A stretch of DNA of 51,269 nt, taken from the NCBI GenBank assembly GCA_902519435.1, contig CABYKC010000005.1, positions 1-51,269 of the forward strand. The letters run 5' to 3'. Positions 18,025-24,704 of this stretch are shown piece after piece. This DNA comes from an uncultured Alphaproteobacteria bacterium (GTDB lineage: Bacteria; Pseudomonadota; Alphaproteobacteria; HIMB59; GCA-002718135). The notes below the pieces were generated by a model that ran no database searches, was not told the DNA's origin, and saw nothing but the letters and a program-made list of their open reading frames with translations. Every line of letters starts with the position of its first letter. Positions within the stretch are counted from its first letter, which is position 1. A program made the position numbers and the translations under genes.

Positions 18025-19122
18025 TTAGTTTAATGTTATTTCCAGTTCAGTAACGACTTCTTTTACAGCTTTTATTGTATCCCTCATGTCTTGTTCATCT
18101 AAATTTCCAATACAACCAATTCTAAAAGTTTCTGCGACTGTTAATTTTCCAGGATAAATTAAAAAATTTTTTTCACTAAGAGCATTATAAAATTTCTCAA
18201 AGTTAAATTTAGGATCATTAGGTTGTTTAAACGTAATAATAATTGGTGCTTGTAAATTATCAGGTAGCAATTGTTCAAACCCTAAATCCTTCATTCCATT
18301 ACATATAATTTCACAATTTTTCTTATATTTTTTGCCTCTTCCCTTTACACCGCCTTGTTCTTTATGTTCCTCAATCGCTTGATTGAATGCAGCCAACACG
18401 TGTGTAGGAGGTGTAAATCGCCATTGTTTATTTTTTTCCATCGCTTGCCATTGATCATACAAGTCTAGACTTAGTGAGTGACTGTTACCTTTTGCATTTT
18501 CAATAACTTCATTTTTAACAAGAATGAAACCAACACCTGGCACACCTTCCAAGCATTTGTTAGATGAAGCTGCAACAGCATCAAAAGCAATTGTTTTTGA
18601 GCTTAAAGGTAAGGCCCCAAAAGCACTCATCGCATCGATGAATAAAGATAATTTTTTCCTTTCAACCAATTTTGCAATGTCTTCAATAGGATTTAAAATA
18701 CCCGATGTTGTTTCACAATATACAGTAAAGACGTGTGTTAAATCGTTGCTATCAATTAACTCTTCAATTTTATTGATGTCATGTACTTCATGTTCAGCAA
18801 CTTCATATTCAATAAAATCTCTACCTAAATAAGTGCACATTTTTTTCATTCTTTGTCCGTAAGCACCATTGATCAGAATCAGAATTTTAGAATCTTTTTG
18901 AGTAAGAGAGCTCACCATCGACTCTACAGCAAAAGTTCCACTTCCCTGCATTGGAACACACTGATATTTATTTTCACCATCTATTAATCTAACAAGGGAA
19001 TCTCTAATTGATGCATTGAGATCAATAAATTTTGTGTCTCTAGAACCCCAATCATGAAGCATAGCCTCTTTTGTTGACATCGATGTTGTGAGAGGGCCGG
19101 GGGTTAATAATTTTTTATCCAT
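18025..19122 (-). CDS. phnW: 2-aminoethylphosphonate--pyruvate transaminase
   Basis: A pyridoxal-phosphate enzyme of 365 residues, the usual length, that transfers the amino group of 2-aminoethylphosphonate to pyruvate, giving phosphonoacetaldehyde and alanine. The N-terminal LLTPGPLTTS is the family hallmark; MQGSGTFAVES near 58-68, Asp163 in FIDAMSAFG and the PLP lysine Lys189 in SSNKCLEG follow; AETFRIGCIGN near the C-terminus contains the substrate-binding arginine. Its product is the substrate of PhnY at 10820. It is divergent from the PhnZ-like gene across 88 AT-rich bases. Confidence 0.93.
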   Translation of the reverse strand: MDKKLLTPGPLTTSMSTKEAMLHDWGSRDTKFIDLNASIRDSLVRLIDGENKYQCVPMQGSGTFAVESMVSSLTQKDSKILILINGAYGQRMKKMCTYLGRDFIEYEVAEHEVHDINKIEELIDSNDLTHVFTVYCETTSGILNPIEDIAKLVERKKLSLFIDAMSAFGALPLSSKTIAFDAVAASSNKCLEGVPGVGFILVKNEVIENAKGNSHSLSLDLYDQWQAMEKNKQWRFTPPTHVLAAFNQAIEEHKEQGGVKGRGKKYKKNCEIICNGMKDLGFEQLLPDNLQAPIIITFKQPNDPKFNFEKFYNALSEKNFLIYPGKLTVAETFRIGCIGNLDEQDMRDTIKAVKEVVTELEITLN

Positions 19123-19210
19123 TAAATATTTACTTAATAAATATTATTATAAATTTGATCAATCTTATTAAAGTTGGAATTGAATTTATTTTCTAATAAG
19201 TTAATTATTA

Positions 19211-19786
19211 ATGAGGATGGAAGAAAATATTGTAGATTATCTCTTAGATCTTTTGAAAACAAAAGGTGCTGATATTCAATATGGTAATGAGGATGTGACA
19301 CAACTTGAACACGCCCTTCAATGTGCTGAATTGGCAGAACAACATAAATTACCTGGTCCAACAATAGCAGCTGCCCTGCTCCATGATATAGGGCATCTCA
19401 TATATGAAGACGGCGATCCCATCCACGAGGGTAAAGATGGTCATCATGAAAATTTAGGTGCGGATTTTTTAAAAAAATATTTTGGTGAAGATGTTATTTT
19501 ACCAATCAGAGCGCATGTTGATTCAAAAAGATATTTATCAAGTGTAGAAGAGGGTTATTATGAGAGTTTATCAGAGGCATCAAAGCTTTCGTTAAAAGTT
19601 CAAGGTGGTCCTTTTACAAAAGAAGAAGCAGATGATTTTATTAGTAAACCTTTTATGGATAAAGCAGTAGAGCTTCGAAGATTTGATGATTTAGCAAAAA
19701 TTTTAGATAAAAAAACTCCCGATGTTGAACATTTTCGTCCCTATTTAGAAGATGCAAGAAAATCTTTTTTAGCTAAACAAGCATAA
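19211..19786 (+). CDS. phnZ: PhnZ-like HD-domain diiron oxygenase
   Basis: A 191-residue protein that resembles PhnZ from end to end. PhnZ cleaves (R)-1-hydroxy-2-aminoethylphosphonate to glycine and phosphate with O2. Ligand positions match closely: Tyr24 and Glu27 in YGNE, His34 in QLEH, His58-Asp59 (HD), His78/His79 and His102, with Asp159/160 as the last ligand; Lys106 in SKRYL fits the phosphonate-binding lysine. TmpB and methylphosphonate-type homologues are alternatives. A second ATG two codons in could be the start. The usual partner, an Fe/2-oxoglutarate oxygenase, is not in this window. The phosphatase gene starts at the very next base. Confidence 0.82.
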   Translation: MRMEENIVDYLLDLLKTKGADIQYGNEDVTQLEHALQCAELAEQHKLPGPTIAAALLHDIGHLIYEDGDPIHEGKDGHHENLGADFLKKYFGEDVILPIRAHVDSKRYLSSVEEGYYESLSEASKLSLKVQGGPFTKEEADDFISKPFMDKAVELRRFDDLAKILDKKTPDVEHFRPYLEDARKSFLAKQA

Positions 19787-20311
19787 ATGCAATTTAGCAA
19801 ATATGATTTTATAGATTCAAAGTCATTTGCAGGCAAAATTATATTAACTTCTTTCCCAGGCCTAAATTCGAATGGTTTGTTTGAAGAAAAAATTTTAAAA
19901 AAGGAATTAGAATTATTTAAAGATAATAATTGTAGCTCCATTACTTCTTTTGTTGAAGATAGCGAATTTGAAAAATTGTGTAATAAAACTCTATTTGTCA
20001 AAAGTATTTATGAACATAAATTACATTGGTACCATTTACCCATCTATGACATGGGAGCACCAGATAAAGACTTTAAATATAAATGGGAGACAACAAAAGT
20101 TTTGCTAAAAAACGAATTAATAGATGGCAAAAATATAGTTTTACATTGCCGCGGGGGAAAAGGAAGAGCTGGCACTATAGCTGCTATTTTACTTATTGAA
20201 TTTAACTATGAAAAACAAGAAGCTATTGATTTAGTGCGATCAAGAAGAAAAGGAGCTATTGAATCAAAAATCCAAGAAGATTTTATTTTTTCCTACAGAT
20301 CATTAAATTAA
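19787..20311 (+). CDS. Dual-specificity/CDKN3-like cysteine phosphatase
   Basis: A 174-residue cytosolic protein with the phosphatase loop HCRGGKGRAG, giving Cys121 as nucleophile and Arg127 as phosphate-binding arginine, and Asp88 in YDMGAPD as likely general acid. This CX5R signature is that of protein-tyrosine and dual-specificity phosphatases; the flanking HLPIYDMG and AIDLVRSRR segments fit the CDKN3-like branch. It starts directly after the PhnZ-like stop with no gap, so the two are translated from one message. Whether it acts on proteins or on a small phosphoester from the pathway is unknown. Confidence 0.8.
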   Translation: MQFSKYDFIDSKSFAGKIILTSFPGLNSNGLFEEKILKKELELFKDNNCSSITSFVEDSEFEKLCNKTLFVKSIYEHKLHWYHLPIYDMGAPDKDFKYKWETTKVLLKNELIDGKNIVLHCRGGKGRAGTIAAILLIEFNYEKQEAIDLVRSRRKGAIESKIQEDFIFSYRSLN

Positions 20312-20349
20312 AGTGTAATATTTATAATTTATAGAAGTAAGGAGAAAAT

Positions 20350-20577
20350 ATGACAGATCTGTCAATCAATAGAATAAAGTGGTTTAGCACCGCGTTAATA
20401 TTATCAGGAATATTATTAACAAATTTAAATGCCTATCCAATTAACATAATTATTCACGGTACAGGTGCTGTTGGTTGGTCAATTGTTGGTTATATGACAA
20501 AAGATAGAGCTCTGCTTACAAACTTTGGTTTACAGCTCCCACTATTTATTTTTGGATATATTTATTTGCTAGCATGA
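20350..20577 (+). CDS. Small two-helix membrane protein, unknown function
   Basis: A 75-residue protein with hydrophobic stretches near 11-25, 29-45 and 57-74, so two or three membrane helices. It has a good ribosome site (AAGGAG, about 20340-20345) and overlaps the arsC start by 4 bases, which supports it as a real gene in the phnZ-phosphatase-arsC operon. I do not recognise a characterised family. The GTGAVGWSIVGYMTKDR centre is the most distinctive part. Confidence 0.72.
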   Translation: MTDLSINRIKWFSTALILSGILLTNLNAYPINIIIHGTGAVGWSIVGYMTKDRALLTNFGLQLPLFIFGYIYLLA

Positions 20578-20993
20578 AAAATAAAAATATTCTATTCATG
20601 TGTGTTGCTAATTCAGCAAGAAGTCAAATGGCTGAAGGAATTGCAAAAAAATTATATCCTAATTGCATTATTAAAAGTGCAGGATCAGTACCCAAAGAAG
20701 TCAATCCTAATGCAATTTTGGTTATGAGTGAGATCGATATTGATATATCAAAAAATTTTTCAAAAGATTTTGAAAGTTTAGACAATAAGTTCAGAGATGA
20801 ATTAAATACCGTTTTTACACTTTGTAAAGAAGAGGTATGCCCAGTTTTAAATTCTAAAGCTCAGATACTTTCAATTCCATTTGATGATCCTGCATCAGAT
20901 CGTTTTAGTTCAAACCAATTAGATAAGTTTAGAGAAGTAAGAGATTCAATTTTTGATAAATTGAAAGAACTAAAAAATTTATTTGAGAATTAA
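20574..20993 (+). CDS. arsC: Arsenate reductase, low-molecular-weight phosphatase type
   Basis: A 139-residue cytosolic enzyme that reduces arsenate to arsenite. The loop CVANSARS (Cys10) is the anion-binding CX5R site, and Cys84 and Cys89 in LCKEEVCP are placed for the thiol relay of the thioredoxin-linked ArsC class. A plain low-molecular-weight tyrosine phosphatase would lack these two cysteines. Arsenate enters with phosphate through Pst, which explains its place among phosphorus genes; an AqpS-like channel at 29474 could release the arsenite. The 3' end belongs to a segment repeated at 25717. Confidence 0.86.
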   Translation: MKNKNILFMCVANSARSQMAEGIAKKLYPNCIIKSAGSVPKEVNPNAILVMSEIDIDISKNFSKDFESLDNKFRDELNTVFTLCKEEVCPVLNSKAQILSIPFDDPASDRFSSNQLDKFREVRDSIFDKLKELKNLFEN

Positions 20994-21130
20994 TGAAGTT
21001 AAAAATTAATTAAATTTATAAAAATTTAATATTCCATTAATCTATTTGTAAACAATAAAATTTAAATGTTTCTTACCACTCACAGTATTATTTCCTCCTG
21101 CTAATTACCAATAATTGTGAGTGGGATTAA
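20933..21130 (+). repeat. Direct repeat copy A: arsC tail plus downstream hairpin region
   Basis: About 198 bases covering the last 20 codons of arsC and the following intergenic region recur, imperfectly but colinearly, at 25717-25914. Shared blocks include the tail around AACTAAAAAATTTATTTGAG, a run TTTATAAAAATTTAATATTC and the whole hairpin with GTGAGTGGGATTAA. In this copy arsC is intact, so it is the probable source. Confidence 0.88.
21076..21124 (+). ncRNA. Candidate structured RNA or terminator with CCUCCU loop, copy A
   Basis: CCACTCACA (21076-21084) pairs with TGTGAGTGG (21116-21124); after a two-base bulge an inner stem ATTATT/AATAAT (21087-21092 with 21110-21115) follows, leaving a loop that exposes CCTCCTGC (21094-21101). 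A T-rich run follows from 21130. It may simply end the arsC transcript, but the exposed anti-Shine-Dalgarno-like loop and the second copy at 25860 make a small RNA worth considering. Confidence 0.5.
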
Positions 21131-21156
21131 TTTTTTATTTCTCCTTTTTCGAGTAC

Positions 21157-21189
21157 TTTAACAATTGTTTAACATTATAAAATTAAGAT
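21157..21189 (+). promoter_or_regulatory. Candidate Pho box and -10 before acyltransferase gene
   Basis: TTTAACA-ATTG-TTTAACA (21157-21174) is a perfect 7-base direct repeat with an 11-base period, the layout of a Pho box though not the classical CTGTCAT sequence. A TAAGAT (21184-21189) lies 9 bases downstream as a possible -10, as in Pho-activated promoters without a -35. The gene starts at 21205. Confidence 0.5.
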
Positions 21190-21204
21190 TTTAAAGTAAA
21201 TTTT

Positions 21205-22047
21205 ATGAAAATTAATAAACCAGCGCTTACCTTTTCTAACTCCGAAGTTAGTCCTGTTGGAAAGATTATTATTCAATTAACCGAATTGGGAACGGGTAAA
21301 ATTAAGTTACGTAAGTTGTATAAGGATTATTTAAGAGAAAATTTACCTCCAGAGAATTTTTGGCATGATGCAATTGAAAGATTAGATCTCCGTGTTCAGG
21401 CCCATTATCATTCTAAAAATAATATTCCTGAAAATGGTAGGCTTGTAGTAATCGCTAACCATGCATTTGGTATAGCTGACGGGCTTACAATATGCTCTTT
21501 AATTAGTAAAATCAGACAAGATTACAAAATTATTACGCATAAAGTTTTACAAGGAGCAGATCTTATTAAGGACAAAATTATTCCTCTTGATTTTTCTAAA
21601 AACAAAAATGCTTTAATAAATAATATCGCTGCACGTAAAGAAAGTGAAGAACACTTAAGAAATAATGGGGTACTTATTATTTTTCCATCAGGATCAGTTT
21701 CAACAAAACCAAAATTAAAAAAAGGAATCAAAGCAATAGATGGTGATTGGAAACAATTTACTTCTAAAATAATAATGAAAAATCAATCACCTGTTCTCCC
21801 CATTTTTTTTGAAGGACAAAATAGCGAACTTTTTCATGTTGCTGATAAAATTGGGCAAGTTTTTCGATATTCTTTAATGATATATGAACTTAAAAGAAGA
21901 ATGGGAAAAAAAATTGATGTTCATATTGGACAAAGAATACCTTTTGAAACCATAAAAGAAATTGGCAATCTTATTGAGATTACAAAATTTTTAAGAGATA
22001 GTACTTATAGTTTAGATCCTAGTAATAAAAACTCAATATTAAATTAA
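21205..22047 (+). CDS. Lysophospholipid acyltransferase family protein
   Basis: A 280-residue acyltransferase of the PlsC-like superfamily. VVIANHAFGIADGL (His86, with the acidic residue at 92) is the first acyltransferase motif in the form seen in hemolysin-like and OlsF-like N-terminal domains, and FPSGSVSTKPK near 150-160 is the third. It should transfer an acyl chain to a lysolipid at the membrane. A preceding 7-4-7 box and nearby lipid-remodelling genes suggest use during phosphate starvation, possibly in ornithine-lipid or glycolipid formation. Acceptor lipid is not determined. Confidence 0.78.
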   Translation: MKINKPALTFSNSEVSPVGKIIIQLTELGTGKIKLRKLYKDYLRENLPPENFWHDAIERLDLRVQAHYHSKNNIPENGRLVVIANHAFGIADGLTICSLISKIRQDYKIITHKVLQGADLIKDKIIPLDFSKNKNALINNIAARKESEEHLRNNGVLIIFPSGSVSTKPKLKKGIKAIDGDWKQFTSKIIMKNQSPVLPIFFEGQNSELFHVADKIGQVFRYSLMIYELKRRMGKKIDVHIGQRIPFETIKEIGNLIEITKFLRDSTYSLDPSNKNSILN

Positions 22048-22104
22048 TACGTCTGTAAAAAAACAATTTTCATTTCAATTTTTACCCCTTTTTTTTATCA
22101 TGCC

Positions 22105-22137
22105 TTTAACAATTTTTTAATACTTCATATTTAATAA
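22105..22137 (+). promoter_or_regulatory. Candidate Pho box and -10 before beta-helix gene
   Basis: TTTAACA-ATTT-TTTAATA (22105-22122) repeats the layout of the box at 21157 with one mismatch between halves. TAATAA (22132-22137) lies 9 bases downstream as a possible -10; transcription from near 22144 would carry the AAGGAG at 22143-22148 and favour the ATG at 22155 as start. Confidence 0.48.
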
Positions 22138-22154
22138 TGATGAAGGAGATTTTT

Positions 22155-23567
22155 ATGAAAAATAATTTAATAATTACTTTTCTTATCTGTACTATTGTTT
22201 CTCTAACCAATGTTGTTTTAGCACATTCTTATGTGGTTTCTAATTCAAAGGATAGCGGTGATGGATCTATTAGAGCAGCTATAGAAAATGCCAATAAGTC
22301 GGCTGGTGCAAATGTAATTTATATAAAGAGTGGAAATAATATTAAAATTTTATCATCTTTAAGTTATACTAGTACAGCACCATTATTTATTTATGGTCAG
22401 GGCCAAACAATTCACGCTATGGATGATTTTACAATTCTTGAATCAACAAATGGCGGTGATATGTCTATACACTCAATAAATTTCAGAGGTCCTGGAGGTT
22501 TTAATATTGAAAACCGTGCTGATTTAGATGGTGTAGGTGGTAAAGGAATTTTGTTAAATGTTAGAGACAATCAATATGGAATGGTTAAATTAGTTCTTAA
22601 CGATGTAAAGGTTTCTGATGTTGCTAACCACGGGATTCATGTATCCGATTGCGATGTTGGTGCAACGTGTGGTGCAGGCGGGGGAGGAGCAGGCGGCGGT
22701 TCGCCAGCTTCTATTTCTGTTTCCTTAAATAATGTAGTTGTTGACAATGTTGGTCAAGGAATGTTTGATGCCGACGGTCTGCGTGTAGATGAAAGAGACA
22801 ATGGAGATCTAATTGCTTCTATTTTAAACTCTTCGTTTACGAGAGTCGGTGCAGATGGAGTAGAGCTTGATGAAGGTCAAGCTGGCTCAGTTATTGCACA
22901 GATTGAAAATACATCATTTAATAACAATGGTTATTATTGCCACCCAGATATTTTGGAAGCCTATCTCCCTGAAGAAGACGAAGGTGAATTTGAAGATGGT
23001 CAGATGACTGAATCAGCTGTACCACCTGCTATTACTGGATCTCCAGATGATGGCTGTTTTGAAAGAGAAGTAAGTCTTTATGACAGTGGTTTTGTTGAAG
23101 AATATGAATTTGGTATTGATGTTGACGATGGATTTGATGTGGATGAAGCAGGTCCTGGAGATATCTACGCTGAAGTAACTCGATCAACAATTATTGGTAA
23201 CTGGGATGAAGGTCTTGACTTTGATGAGGAACAAGAAGGATCAATTAACATGACAATCATTGATACAATTGCACTAAGCAATACAGATGATGGATATAAA
23301 CATTCTGAAGAAGGTCCAGGAAATGTAAGTGCTTTTGTTATCAATTCATCATCTGAAGACAATGGTGGAAAAGGTTTTGTTTTCGAAGAAGAAGAAGCAG
23401 GCAATGTTATGATCATGGCACAAGATGTTACCACATCAAATAATGATGATAGTGATGGAACTGGAATGGAACTTGTCCAAGAAGATTCAGGTTATGGTAT
23501 TGTCAGATCTATTTCTTCAAGTATCGCAGACGGATTTGATATAGAAGGCGTTGAGTCGATTAATTAA
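22155..23567 (+). CDS. Secreted parallel beta-helix protein with acidic repeats
   Basis: A 470-residue exported protein. I chose ATG 22155 because AAGGAG sits 6 bases upstream and the N-terminus becomes a clean signal peptide (about 1-23, VVLA); in-frame ATGs at 22137 and 22140 are less likely. SGDGSIRAAIENAN after it is typical of exported right-handed beta-helix proteins. From about 206 to 452 there are seven copies of a motif like DGhxhDExxxGxI, mostly 27 residues apart, very rich in Asp and Glu, interrupted at 255-323 by a Cys-flanked acidic insert (Cys262, Cys301). I infer calcium or cation binding on the cell surface. No catalytic signature is seen; function unknown. Confidence 0.72.
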   Translation: MKNNLIITFLICTIVSLTNVVLAHSYVVSNSKDSGDGSIRAAIENANKSAGANVIYIKSGNNIKILSSLSYTSTAPLFIYGQGQTIHAMDDFTILESTNGGDMSIHSINFRGPGGFNIENRADLDGVGGKGILLNVRDNQYGMVKLVLNDVKVSDVANHGIHVSDCDVGATCGAGGGGAGGGSPASISVSLNNVVVDNVGQGMFDADGLRVDERDNGDLIASILNSSFTRVGADGVELDEGQAGSVIAQIENTSFNNNGYYCHPDILEAYLPEEDEGEFEDGQMTESAVPPAITGSPDDGCFEREVSLYDSGFVEEYEFGIDVDDGFDVDEAGPGDIYAEVTRSTIIGNWDEGLDFDEEQEGSINMTIIDTIALSNTDDGYKHSEEGPGNVSAFVINSSSEDNGGKGFVFEEEEAGNVMIMAQDVTTSNNDDSDGTGMELVQEDSGYGIVRSISSSIADGFDIEGVESIN

Positions 23568-23578
23568 AAGCTAAATTC

Positions 23579-23612
23579 TTGAAGCTGGATATATTCCAGC
23601 TTCAAATTTTTA
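23579..23612 (+). terminator. Intrinsic terminator of the beta-helix gene
   Basis: TTGAAGCTGG (23579-23588) pairs perfectly with CCAGCTTCAA (23596-23605), a 10-bp stem with a 7-base loop, followed by ATTTTT. Its right arm overlaps the start of a sequence copied from the ppk 3' end. Confidence 0.8.
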
Positions 23613-23646
23613 AATTAGACTTAGCTCTAGATTTGTGTTTTGCTGA
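23601..23646 (-). pseudogene. Fragment of the ppk 3' end
   Basis: The 46 bases match 25922-25967, the last codons and stop of the polyphosphate kinase gene, with one difference (G-T-G versus G-A-G near the end). Beyond 23646 the match breaks. On the complement it would encode only about 14 residues, so it is a remnant, not a gene. Confidence 0.85.
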
Positions 23647-23897
23647 GTCCTTAAATTTTATTCTTGCGCTGTTAGTGAATCAATTATTAAGCGCTTTATC
23701 ATTTTTCTTTTTTATTTTAGGTTTATTTTTAATCTTTTTATTCAAACGGTAATATTAATTTTTTATGAATTTTCTTTGGAATTTCCTAGAAATTCACAAA
23801 TAATAGGATTGAGCCTAATAACAGAAAAACCGTTACATATTAGTTAATGTAATTGAAATAAAATTTTAACAAATTTTTATTATTTTTTTATATTAAA
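23647..23897 (+). promoter_or_regulatory. Intergenic region with candidate plcP promoter
   Basis: Most of this stretch shows no recognisable gene. At 23832-23849 GTTACAT-ATTA-GTTAATG forms a 7-4-7 repeat close to Pho-box form, followed after 9 bases by TAAAAT (23859-23864) as a possible -10; a second TTTAACA-AATT-TTTATTA lies at 23865-23882 but is too near the start codon to act from that position. TTACAT and ATGTAA (23833-23838, 23847-23852) also form an inverted repeat. Confidence 0.4.
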
Positions 23898-24704
23898 ATG
23901 AAAGATCAGCAATCAGTTTCATATTATAGAACTATATGGATATCTGATCTTCATCTTGGAACAGAAAATAGCAAGAGTGAAATGCTTCTTGAATTTTTGA
24001 GATCAACAGATTCAAAATATTTATTTTTAGTTGGCGATATTATTGATGCATGGAGAATGAAAAAAAAAATTTATTGGCATCAAACTCATAATGACATTAT
24101 CCAGAAGATTTTGCGTAAAGCAAGAAAAGGTACAAAAGTTATATTTATCCCAGGTAATCATGACGAACTTGTAAAAAGTTACACAAGTTTTTCACTAGGG
24201 AATATATCAATAAAAAATAAGTTTACACACAAACTAGCTGATGGAAGAAATGCCCTTGTTTTACATGGTGATGAATTTGATGCAGTTATAATAAATGCTA
24301 AATGGCTGGCAAGTATTGGGTCATCCCTATACGAATTTATATTAAAGTTGAATAACTATCTAAATTTTGTCAGAAGAAAACTAGGTCTGTCTTATTGGTC
24401 ATTATCTCAATTTCTCAAACATCAAACAAAAAGAGCCACGAATTTTATTTCTAACTTTGAGTTTGCCGTATCTGATAGCGCTAAAAGAGCAAATGCCGAT
24501 GTTGTTGTGTGCGGCCATATTCATAAGCCCGTTATAAAAAAATTAAACGGAGTGTTATATTGCAATGATGGTGATTGGGTTGAGAGTTGTTCTGCGCTAG
24601 TGGAAAATAAAGAGGGACAATTATCCCTTATTGACTGGTCAATTGAAAGAGAAAAAATTTTTCAACATAAACATAACAAACTAGCAGAAAGTGTATCAGT
24701 GTGA
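23898..24704 (+). CDS. plcP: PlcP-like phospholipase C metallophosphoesterase, copy 1
   Basis: A 268-residue metallophosphoesterase of the UDP-2,3-diacylglucosamine-hydrolase-like group. Metal motifs: SDLHLGT near 17-23, VGDIIDAW, PGNHDE, LHGDEFDAV and CGHIHKP. Together with the following glycosyltransferase (4-base overlap) it matches the PlcP-Agt pair that, under phosphate starvation, removes phospholipid head groups and glycosylates the diacylglycerol left behind. An LpxH-type lipid A role is unlikely in this pairing. A paralogue lies at 31142-31954, with long identical blocks such as ATNFISNFEFAVSD. Confidence 0.84.
   Translation: MKDQQSVSYYRTIWISDLHLGTENSKSEMLLEFLRSTDSKYLFLVGDIIDAWRMKKKIYWHQTHNDIIQKILRKARKGTKVIFIPGNHDELVKSYTSFSLGNISIKNKFTHKLADGRNALVLHGDEFDAVIINAKWLASIGSSLYEFILKLNNYLNFVRRKLGLSYWSLSQFLKHQTKRATNFISNFEFAVSDSAKRANADVVVCGHIHKPVIKKLNGVLYCNDGDWVESCSALVENKEGQLSLIDWSIEREKIFQHKHNKLAESVSV

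Noticed and set aside
19134..19364. A 76-codon ORF on the complement at the phnW-phnZ junction.
   Set aside because: It overlaps the start of the PhnZ-like gene, which has strong family matches; codon pattern is that of a shadow frame.
23675..23752. A 25-residue hydrophobic ORF (GTG start, ending LFLIFLFKR) after the beta-helix gene.
   Set aside because: It has no ribosome site, is low-complexity T-rich sequence, and lies next to a copied ppk fragment; likely chance.
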